Positions 40,692 to 47,990 of a stretch of DNA of 64,000 bases are shown piece by piece. Source of the stretch: Myxococcales bacterium (GTDB lineage: Bacteria; Myxococcota_A; Polyangia; Polyangiales; Ga0077539); the NCBI GenBank assembly GCA_016792845.1, contig JAEUKH010000028.1, positions 372,001-436,000 of the forward strand, in the 5' to 3' direction. The notes under the pieces are model-generated. The model had not been told where the DNA came from. It saw only the letters and a list, made by a program, of their open reading frames with translations, and searched no databases. The position numbers and the translations under genes are program-made. Each line of letters begins with the position of its first letter. The stretch's first letter is position 1.

Positions 40692-42728
40692 GTGAGCGGT
40701 CCCTACCCGATGCCTCCGTATGGTCCAGGTGTTCCCCTAGCGCCGGGTGCGGCGCCGTCGCCCGTGGCGGGCCCTGGGGGAGAGGGGCCGCCGCCCGCGA
40801 TGTTGGGCACCTTTCGGCTGGTCGAGCCCATCGGCCGCGGCGGCATGGGCGAGGTCTACAAGGCCGAGCAGGCGCTGCCCGCGGGGGGTGTCCGTCGTGC
40901 CGCGGTGAAGCGCATTCTGCCGCGCTTTCAGCAAGACCCCACGCTCCGCGCGCGCTTCGTCGCCGAGGCGCGCATCAACGCCCGGCTTGAGCACCCGAAC
41001 GTCGTGCAGGTGCTCGATTTCGGCGACCAGCCTGAGCCCTGGCTGGCGCTCGAATACGTCGAAGGCACGAGCGTCGCGCGGGTGTTGAAGCAGTGCGCCG
41101 ACACGCGCACGCGGCTCCCTCCGGCGGTGGCGGCGTACATCATCGCCGAGGCAGCGAGCGGCCTCGATTACGCCCATCGCCGCTGCGACGAGGCGGGCCA
41201 GCCGTTGCAGATCATCCACCGCGACGTGTCGCCGCAGAACGTGCTTCTGGGCGTCGACGGGTCGGTGAAGATTTCAGACTTTGGCATCGCGCGCGCGGCC
41301 GACAACCAGCACCGTACGGCCGCGGGCATGGCCGTGGGCAAGCTCGCGTACATGGCCCCCGAGCAGGTGGCCGGGCGGGCCTTCGACTGGCGCGTCGACG
41401 TGTTCGCGCTGGGCGTCCTCTTGTGGGAGACGCTGCTCGTTCGACCGCTGATCCCGCGCAACGACAGCAACGCCGCGATGCAGATCCTCATCAACGGCCG
41501 CTTCGACCCGCCGACCCGCGTCGACCCTTCGCTGCCGCCGCTGCTCGATCAGATCGTGATGGGCGCGCTTGCCGTCGACCCGAACCAGCGCACCCAGAGC
41601 GCGGGGCTCCTGGCCCAGCAGCTCAAGACGCTCATCCAACAGATTCAGCCCGGCTTCGACGGTCGGGCCCTGGCCTCGGTGCTCTCGCGCACGTTGCCCG
41701 ATCTGGCGTGGCGCACCGGGGCGCTTGGGCCTTCCGGGCCTGAGGCCGCGCCGGTTCGCTTTGGTGCGCCGACGGGCCCGCGACCGGCGACCTTGCCGCC
41801 GCCTACCGCCGGGGGGCTGCCGGGTATCGCGCCGGTCGGCGCCGCGCCCCTCGCGCCATCGCCGGGGGGCTTCGGTGGCGGCACGCCCGGCGGCGCGTTG
41901 CCCGGGGCGGGCTTGCCAGGGCTCGGTGGCTTGCCGCCGATGCAACCGATGGGGCCGTCGTTGAGCGCGGGGCCTGTGGCGGCGCCCCTCGCGATGCCGA
42001 CGCCGGGCGCGCCTGCCGCCGAGGCGCTGCTCCCAGGGATGCCGCCCGCGCCTCCGAAGGCGCGCTACGACCTGCCTTCGACCCAGGGCAGCGTCGACGT
42101 CGTGCCCGCGCTCCAGCCGCGCCCTTCGGCCGTCGAGGTTGTCGACCCGCGGCGTAAAGCCCGCATCCTCACGGCGGTGATCGTGCTCGCGATGGTGCTG
42201 GTGGTGGGCCTCATTTTCTGGTGGGTGGTCAGCACCCGCGACGAAGGCGTCGTGCGACGCACCGGCGGCGCCGTGGTGAGCGTCTCGGGGCAGTCGGCGG
42301 TGCCTGCGCTGCCCGCGGCCCCGGCGCCCGCTGCGGTGCCGAGCGCGCCCACCCCCGCGCCGCGGGTGCAGCGCGATTTCACTCCCCTCGCGCTCGCCGC
42401 GCTCGGCAGTCGTGAGGCGGCGGTGATGGCGTGCCTGCGCCAGCGTGAGTTTCGCAACCTCGCCGAAGAGGCCACCACGGGTCTGAGCTTCGACAACGCC
42501 AACGGCACCGTGCGCGAGGTCGAGGTGCGGTATCGCAATCAAGGCCGTCGGCCCGTCGAAGCGCTCACGCGGTGCCTCGACGCGGCGGTGCGCCCTGCGC
42601 GCTTTACTGCTGACCCGCCCGAGGCCGGCATCACCCGGGTCGAGCGCGGGTGGCCGATGGGGCGCGCCCTGAATACGGGCGGCGGCGGCGGGCAGGGCAT
42701 GTCGTGGCCCTTCTCGACCCCGCGCTAA
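40692..42728 (+). CDS. Ser/Thr protein kinase, membrane-anchored
   Basis: 678 residues from GTG 40692 (MSGPYPMPPYGPG); ATG 40710 is an alternative. Kinase domain ~40-310 with GRGGMGEV (P-loop), AVKRIL (K73), HRDVSPQN (D178), ISDFGIA and APEQ: an active Pkn-type kinase. A Pro/Gly-rich linker (~330-480), a single transmembrane helix (~492-513) and an extracytoplasmic C-terminal domain with one conserved pair of Cys (VMACLRQREF ... LTRCLDAAV), the layout of AgmX/GltJ-like tails in myxobacteria. Likely a sensor kinase for envelope signals. Confidence 0.88.
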   Translation: MSGPYPMPPYGPGVPLAPGAAPSPVAGPGGEGPPPAMLGTFRLVEPIGRGGMGEVYKAEQALPAGGVRRAAVKRILPRFQQDPTLRARFVAEARINARLEHPNVVQVLDFGDQPEPWLALEYVEGTSVARVLKQCADTRTRLPPAVAAYIIAEAASGLDYAHRRCDEAGQPLQIIHRDVSPQNVLLGVDGSVKISDFGIARAADNQHRTAAGMAVGKLAYMAPEQVAGRAFDWRVDVFALGVLLWETLLVRPLIPRNDSNAAMQILINGRFDPPTRVDPSLPPLLDQIVMGALAVDPNQRTQSAGLLAQQLKTLIQQIQPGFDGRALASVLSRTLPDLAWRTGALGPSGPEAAPVRFGAPTGPRPATLPPPTAGGLPGIAPVGAAPLAPSPGGFGGGTPGGALPGAGLPGLGGLPPMQPMGPSLSAGPVAAPLAMPTPGAPAAEALLPGMPPAPPKARYDLPSTQGSVDVVPALQPRPSAVEVVDPRRKARILTAVIVLAMVLVVGLIFWWVVSTRDEGVVRRTGGAVVSVSGQSAVPALPAAPAPAAVPSAPTPAPRVQRDFTPLALAALGSREAAVMACLRQREFRNLAEEATTGLSFDNANGTVREVEVRYRNQGRRPVEALTRCLDAAVRPARFTADPPEAGITRVERGWPMGRALNTGGGGGQGMSWPFSTPR

Positions 42729-42932
42729 CGCCCCCTCGGGGCCCGCTCTACGTCGCCCGCGCGCTGTGAAGCGCCTCCGTGGGGCGCGCGCCGCAGCGTC
42801 GAGGGCGTGCGTCGTGGCCCTCGGTGGCGCTATGCTCCGCGCGACTGGCCGCTGCGCGGTCAGCGGCGTTGTGTGTCAGCGTCGAAAGGTCGGCCACCGT
42901 CGGGTGGCGCGGTTCGGGAGTCGAGAGGCGTG

Positions 42933-43193
42933 ATGTTGGGCAGGGTGTTGGTCACGTTGAAGCGCGAAGTGCTCGATCCGCAGGGTGACGCGGTGGCCCG
43001 CGGGTTGGCGGCGCTCGACCTGTCGGGTGTTCGGGGTGTTCGCGTGGGCAAGGTGATCGAGGTGAGCCTCGACCCTGGCCTCGACCGCGACGCCGCCCTC
43101 GCGCTGCTGAACGCTGCTGCCGATGGCTTCTTGGCGAACCCCGTGCTTGAGACGTGGTCGGTCGAGCTCGTCGACGAGGCGGCCTCACCGTGA
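42933..43193 (+). CDS. purS: phosphoribosylformylglycinamidine synthase, PurS subunit
   Basis: 86 residues from ATG 42933 with GAGAGG just upstream. Matches the small PurS fold: VLVTLKREVLDPQGDAVARGL, then VRGVRVGKVIEVSLD, and FLANPVLETWSVEL. It bridges PurQ and PurL in the fourth step of purine synthesis. purQ and purL are not adjacent, which is unusual. The downstream lipoprotein start overlaps the purS stop (GTGA, 43190-43193), an odd partner for a purine gene. Confidence 0.9.
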   Translation: MLGRVLVTLKREVLDPQGDAVARGLAALDLSGVRGVRVGKVIEVSLDPGLDRDAALALLNAAADGFLANPVLETWSVELVDEAASP

Positions 43194-43753
43194 GCGCGCT
43201 CGCGCTGCGCGGTGCGGTGCTCGCGCTGGGCGTCATGGGATGCAGCGACGTGCCCGCGGTGGCCCTCGACGCGACCCGCTTCGACGCCCGCGATGCCGTC
43301 ATCGAGCCGAGAGACGTCTCGGGGGCTGATCTCGGGGTCGACGCGGGGGCTCGGGTCGATGTGACCTTGGCGGAGCTCCCGACGTTTGATGCCGCGATGG
43401 GCGAAGAGGCGGGCGGGCTTGACGTGGGCGCGGCCCTCGACGCGGGCCAGTGCGGCGCCCTCGCAGAGGCCTACGCCGACACCGTACGCGAGGCGCAGCG
43501 GTGCAACACCGACAGCCAGTGCGCGGCGATGGTGTGCGAGACGCAGTGCTGCGCGTGTCAGGTGTTTGTCGACCCGAACAACGAGCGCTACGGAGACGTC
43601 GCGCGGATTCGGGCAGAGTGGTCGGCCCTCGGATGCGCGGCGGCGGTGCGCTGCCCGGGCATCCCGTGCGAGCCCGCGGTGGGGGCGGTTTGTTCGAGCG
43701 AGGGGCGGTGTGTGACCGTGCGCAGCGCGAACCGTGATGCCGGCGCCGACTGA
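43190..43753 (+). CDS. small Cys-rich lipoprotein
   Basis: 187 residues from GTG 43190. Lipobox LGVMGC, then a long Asp/Ala/Val-rich linker and a compact C-terminal domain with about ten Cys (QCGALAEAY, RCNTDSQCAAMVCETQCCAC, RCPGIPCEP, VCSSEGRCV), a disulphide-rich fold common in myxobacterial exported proteins. Overlaps purS by 4 nt and the next gene by 17 nt, so all three are likely in one transcript. Confidence 0.72.
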   Translation: MSALALRGAVLALGVMGCSDVPAVALDATRFDARDAVIEPRDVSGADLGVDAGARVDVTLAELPTFDAAMGEEAGGLDVGAALDAGQCGALAEAYADTVREAQRCNTDSQCAAMVCETQCCACQVFVDPNNERYGDVARIRAEWSALGCAAAVRCPGIPCEPAVGAVCSSEGRCVTVRSANRDAGAD

Positions 43754-44939
43754 GCGACGGCTCCGCCCTTGGGTCATTTCAGCGGCGTTGCACCTCGCCG
43801 TGGGGTTCTTGGCGTGGTCGCGTCGGCCTCGGGTCGAGCCGCCGACGTGGCAACCGCCGCCCGCTGCGATCGAGCTGACCGTGCAGGGCCCTCAGAGCGC
43901 GACGGCGGAGCCCCCTTCGCGGGGGCCTGAGCCCGCGTCGTCCGCGGCGTTGCACCGCGCACGGGAGGGTTCACGGGTCGCTCGTGTCTCGGGGCCGCGC
44001 GTCGACGCGAACGCAGCGCCACCCGTCGAGGCGCCCCCTCGGGTCGAGACGCCCGCGCCGTCGACGGCGTCACCGACTCCCGGGCCGACGGGGCTCCGTG
44101 CGACGGCGATCCTCTCGGGGCTCTCGGGTGAGGCGATGGGGCTCGTGACCCACGGCGCGGTCACCCTCGCGGCGGGCCCCGACACGCGACCTTCGCGGGC
44201 CCTCGTCGTGCTGCCGACGACGACGCCAGAAGAGCGCGCGCGCGGCGCTTCACAGGGCTACGTCGCGGGGCTCCTCGCGGCCACCCACCAGCACGAAGCG
44301 CCCGGCGTTCGCGGCTATTATTGGACCCTCCGTCGCCGCATGGAAGAGAGCTGGAGCCCGTCGGCGGCGCGCGAACCGGGCCTCGCGCAGACGCTCCTCG
44401 CCACCGTCGCGATGCCCGCCGCGTCGCGGGCCGAGGTGCAGCGCAGCGCGCAGGGGAGCGCCGTCGAGCCAGGGCGCCGCGGGGCCGCCATCGACGCGCT
44501 CGAGGCCGCCAACCAGGGGCGCAGCAACAACCCCCAGGGGCTCACCCAGAGCCCGATGACGGGCATCGTCGACGCGGCCGCTGGCAACCGAACGAGCACC
44601 CGCGCTGAGATCGAGGTCGAGCAAGACGCCGAGGGCGTTGTGGTGGCCGTCCGGGTGCTGCGCGGCTCGGGGCGTGAAGGCTTCGATCGCGAGGCCGAGC
44701 GCGCGGTGCGCGAGGCGCTGCCGAGGGTCGAGGGCGTGCCGGCGATGCCGGGAGGGCGCCGCTCGCGGTGGTCGTTCGAGGTGGTGGTCTCGCGCGATCC
44801 GTTCTTGCCGGGGGCAGGGTTCAGCTTCGACGAGAGCTCTGGGTGGGTCGAGTTTCACTGGCCGGGGCGGCTGCATGCGCGTCGGCGCGTGTGGATGGAG
44901 GGCGCCCGCCCGATCGCGCCCCGGGGTGCGGGCTCGTGA
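43737..44939 (+). CDS. TonB-like protein with TonB C-terminal domain
   Basis: 400 residues from ATG 43737 (a GTG is directly before it). One N-terminal membrane anchor (WVISAALHLAVGFLAWS), a long Pro/Ala/Ser/Thr linker and a C-terminal TonB-type domain at ~285-360 (AEIEVEQDAEGVVVAVRVLR, SGREGFDREAERAVREALP), followed by an extra ~50 residues. No exbB/exbD partner here; it could use the tolQ/tolR pair at 20-22 kb or another set. Last gene of the purS run. Confidence 0.72.
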   Translation: MPAPTERRLRPWVISAALHLAVGFLAWSRRPRVEPPTWQPPPAAIELTVQGPQSATAEPPSRGPEPASSAALHRAREGSRVARVSGPRVDANAAPPVEAPPRVETPAPSTASPTPGPTGLRATAILSGLSGEAMGLVTHGAVTLAAGPDTRPSRALVVLPTTTPEERARGASQGYVAGLLAATHQHEAPGVRGYYWTLRRRMEESWSPSAAREPGLAQTLLATVAMPAASRAEVQRSAQGSAVEPGRRGAAIDALEAANQGRSNNPQGLTQSPMTGIVDAAAGNRTSTRAEIEVEQDAEGVVVAVRVLRGSGREGFDREAERAVREALPRVEGVPAMPGGRRSRWSFEVVVSRDPFLPGAGFSFDESSGWVEFHWPGRLHARRRVWMEGARPIAPRGAGS

Positions 44940-44952
44940 GTGACGCGCTCGC

Positions 44953-44979
44953 TTGACACCTCGGCGCGGGCGGTAGATT
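44953..44979 (+). promoter_or_regulatory. putative sigma-70-type promoter of proS
   Basis: TTGACA (44953-44958), a perfect -35 hexamer, 15 nt before TAGATT (44974-44979, 4/6 match to -10). The spacer is short by 2 nt. It lies 58 nt before the proS ATG. Confidence 0.45.
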
Positions 44980-45036
44980 CAAGCGGCGCTCCGCGGCGCG
45001 GCCGGTGCTGCCTGCGGCCTCCTGAGGACAGATCCC

Positions 45037-46788
45037 ATGCGGTACACGCGCGCGTTTTTCCCGACACTTCGTGAAGATCCGGCAGAGGCGAAGAAGACCC
45101 CGTCGCACCGGCTGTTGCTCCGTGCCGGGTACATCCGGCAGGTCGGCGCAGGCATCTACGAGTTCTTGCCGCTCGGCCTGCGGGTGCTCCGCAAGGTCGA
45201 GTCGATCGTGCGCGAAGAGATGGATCGCGCCGGCGCGCAAGAGGTCTCGCTCCCCGCGCTCTTGCCGGCCGATCTCTTCAAAGAGACGGGCCGCTGGGAT
45301 CTGTTCGGCAGCACCCTCTTCCGGCTGCACGACCAGAAGAAGAACGACTACCACCTCGGGCCCACGCACGAAGAGGTCATCACCGACCTCGTGCGCTCGG
45401 TGGTGAAGTCGTACCGCCAGCTCCCCATCAACCTCTACCAGATTCAGTGGAAGTACCGCGACGAAGCGCGGCCCCGCGCGGGCCTTCTGCGCTGTCGCGA
45501 GTTCTTGATGAAAGACGCCTACAGCTTCGACGCCGACGAGGCCGGGGCGCTCAAGAGCTACGCCGCGATGCGCGAGGCGTACAAAGCTGTCTTCCGCCGC
45601 GTGGGGCTCGATTACCGCATCGTGTCGGCCGACTCCGGCGCGATGGGCGGCAGCACCAGCGCTGAGTTTCAGATTCTCGCCGAGACCGGCGAGGACGCCA
45701 TCGTGGTGTGCTCAAACTGCGACTACGCCGCCAACGTCGAGGCCGCGGTGGCCCGGCGCAGCGAGACGAGCGCGTCGGCCCCGAGCGGGCAGCGCCACAA
45801 GATGGTCGCCACCCCCGACAAGAAGACCATCGAAGAGGTCGCGGCCTTCTTGAAGGTCGAGACCCGCGCGACGGTCAAGGCCGGCGCCTTCATGTTCGGC
45901 AAAGGCCCGGGCGACGCTGGCGCCCTCGCGCTGACCTTCGTGCGCGGCGACCGACGGGTCAACGAGGTGGCCCTCGCGCGCGAGCTCGGCGCCAACTGGG
46001 TGCGCATGGCCGAAGACCACGAGCTCGAGAAGGCGGGCGTGGTGGCGGGGTATGTGGGCCCCTTCGAGCTCCCCGCGTCGGTGTCGGTGGTGCTCGTCGA
46101 CGGTGAGATCGCGGGCGCTCAAGACATGGTGATCGGCGCCAACAAGGCGGGCCATCACGTCACCCACGCCTCGATGGTGGTGGCGCTCGAGAAGCTCGGC
46201 GCGCGCGGCAAGGCGTGTGACATTCGCGCGGTCGGCGCGGGCGATCTCTGCGCGTCGTGCGGCGCGGCGCTGCAAGAGTTCAAGGGCATCGAGGGCGGGC
46301 ACATTTTTGTGCTCGGCACCCACTACACCAAGAAGATGAACGTGACCTTTCTCGACGAGAAGGGCACCGAGAACCTCATCGTGATGGGCTGTTACGGCAT
46401 CGGCGTGTCGCGCCTCGTCGCCTCGGCGGTCGAGCAGCGCCACGACGGCGACGGCATCGTGTGGCCGATGAGCATCGCGCCCTACCACGTCATCGTGACG
46501 CCGCTCGCGGCCGACGGGCCCATGATGGAGGCCGCCGAGAAGCTCTACCATTCGCTCGTGGCGATGGGGGTCGAGGCCATTCTCGATGACCGAGACGAGC
46601 GGCCCGGCGTGAAGTTCAAAGACGCTGATTTGCTCGGCATCCCGCTGCGCGTCACGGTGGGCAAGAAGTCGCTCGAACAGGGTAAGCTTGAGCTCAAGGC
46701 GCGCAACGCCAAGGACGCCGAGCTCATCGAGCTCGAGACCGCGGCCGAGCAGATCGCGGCGCGGGTCAAGGCCGCCATCGCGGGCTGA
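45037..46788 (+). CDS. proS: prolyl-tRNA synthetase
   Basis: 583 residues, bacterial-type with the editing insertion. Class II motif 2 (YRDEARPRAGLLRCREFLMKDAY, in part) and LGPTHEEVI lie in the first half. The ~170-residue INS editing domain (VVCSNCDYAANVEAAV onward) lies in the middle, motif 3 (MGCYGIGVSRLVASAVEQ) follows, and the C-terminal anticodon-binding domain has VILDDRDERPGVKFKDADLLGIP, the typical proS/hisS signature (quoted in part). Charges tRNA-Pro. Convergent with the hydrolase gene, only 7 nt between stops. Confidence 0.95.
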   Translation: MRYTRAFFPTLREDPAEAKKTPSHRLLLRAGYIRQVGAGIYEFLPLGLRVLRKVESIVREEMDRAGAQEVSLPALLPADLFKETGRWDLFGSTLFRLHDQKKNDYHLGPTHEEVITDLVRSVVKSYRQLPINLYQIQWKYRDEARPRAGLLRCREFLMKDAYSFDADEAGALKSYAAMREAYKAVFRRVGLDYRIVSADSGAMGGSTSAEFQILAETGEDAIVVCSNCDYAANVEAAVARRSETSASAPSGQRHKMVATPDKKTIEEVAAFLKVETRATVKAGAFMFGKGPGDAGALALTFVRGDRRVNEVALARELGANWVRMAEDHELEKAGVVAGYVGPFELPASVSVVLVDGEIAGAQDMVIGANKAGHHVTHASMVVALEKLGARGKACDIRAVGAGDLCASCGAALQEFKGIEGGHIFVLGTHYTKKMNVTFLDEKGTENLIVMGCYGIGVSRLVASAVEQRHDGDGIVWPMSIAPYHVIVTPLAADGPMMEAAEKLYHSLVAMGVEAILDDRDERPGVKFKDADLLGIPLRVTVGKKSLEQGKLELKARNAKDAELIELETAAEQIAARVKAAIAG

Positions 46789-46795
46789 GCGCCGC

Positions 46796-47893
46796 TCAGC
46801 GCCCCAGCCACTCCAACACGTAGGGGAAGACGTCGCGGCCCGCGCGTCGCCCGAAGAGGAGGTCGAGGTGGTCGTAGTGCCCCTCGGCCCCGCTCTCTGG
46901 GCCGATCACCACGGTGCGCGTCTCGCTCGCCCCCGCGCGTTCGGCCGCGAGCAGCGAGGCGCTCGGCGGCGCCAGGCGGTCGCGATCGCCCGCGATCACA
47001 CAGAGCGGAACGGTGATCGCTGCGAGGCCCGCCTCGTAGTCGAGGGCGCCTTCGGCGCTCGTCCATCTGCCGGTGGCGATCCAGTCGACGAACTGTTGCG
47101 TAACGCCCGCGGGCGCGTCACCGAAGGTGTTCACCAGCACCCGGCGCAGCCACACCGAGGCGTAGCGCTCGCCGCGAAAGCTCGGCGTCAGCGCGGGCGG
47201 CGTGTGCCGCGAGACCAACGGGGCCACCGCCGCGAGGAGGCTCCGAAAGGGCGTAAACCGCAAGAGACCCAAGGCGAACCGCACGGCCCGATGGGCCGCC
47301 CGCAGCGGTGAGCGACGGTAGCGCCCGAAGGCCACCGGCGACCCGAGCGTCACGAGGCGCCGGATGCGCCCGCCGCCCAAAGCGCCGAGCCACGCGTAGG
47401 CCAGCATGCCGCCCATCGAGAAGCCTACCCAGTCGACCCGCTCGGCGCCGGTTTCGGCACACACCCGGGCCAGCACCGCGGGCACGTCTTGCCGGGCGTA
47501 GGTGTCGAAATTGTGGGCCGCCGTGGCGCCGTGCTGCCCGCGCCGAGAGGCTCCCCGGAGCTCGACCAGCCAGACGTCGCGGCCCTCGTCGGCGAGGCGC
47601 CGAGCGAGGCTCTCGGCGGGGTCGAGGGCGAAGGTGCGACCGTTCATCGCGAGGCCGTGACACATCACCACCGGCGGCAAGGGCGAGGCGCCGCCGCGAG
47701 CTCTCAGACGCCCCAGCCGAACACGCCCGCCGTCGTCGGCGTCGAGCCACGCGGTGTCGTCAAATCGAACATCATAGCGCAACCGACGCGCCCAGAAGCG
47801 AGACCAGGCGACGAGCGCCGACGCTGACACAAGCAGCGTCGTCACGAGGGCGAGGGCGAGGGCGGCGGGCCACGGCATCACGACCACGAGCAT
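46796..47893 (-). CDS. alpha/beta-hydrolase (lipase/esterase-like), membrane-anchored
   Basis: 365 residues from ATG 47893. N-terminal hydrophobic anchor, then an alpha/beta-hydrolase with oxyanion VVMCHGLAMNG, nucleophile elbow GFSMGG, an acid in IAGDRDRL and a catalytic His in EGHYDHLDLLFG. The His-containing end and insertion resemble gastric-lipase/steryl-ester-hydrolase-like and PHA-depolymerase-like families. Substrate probably a lipid ester. Confidence 0.82.
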   Translation of the reverse strand: MLVVVMPWPAALALALVTTLLVSASALVAWSRFWARRLRYDVRFDDTAWLDADDGGRVRLGRLRARGGASPLPPVVMCHGLAMNGRTFALDPAESLARRLADEGRDVWLVELRGASRRGQHGATAAHNFDTYARQDVPAVLARVCAETGAERVDWVGFSMGGMLAYAWLGALGGGRIRRLVTLGSPVAFGRYRRSPLRAAHRAVRFALGLLRFTPFRSLLAAVAPLVSRHTPPALTPSFRGERYASVWLRRVLVNTFGDAPAGVTQQFVDWIATGRWTSAEGALDYEAGLAAITVPLCVIAGDRDRLAPPSASLLAAERAGASETRTVVIGPESGAEGHYDHLDLLFGRRAGRDVFPYVLEWLGR

Positions 47894-47990
47894 ACTCTCG
47901 GCTCCGCGGCGGAGGTGTTTCGCGTTACGCTTCGCGCGCAATCTGGCGTCGCGGTACCTGAGAGGGGGCGCGACGCGGAGAGGTTAGGCG

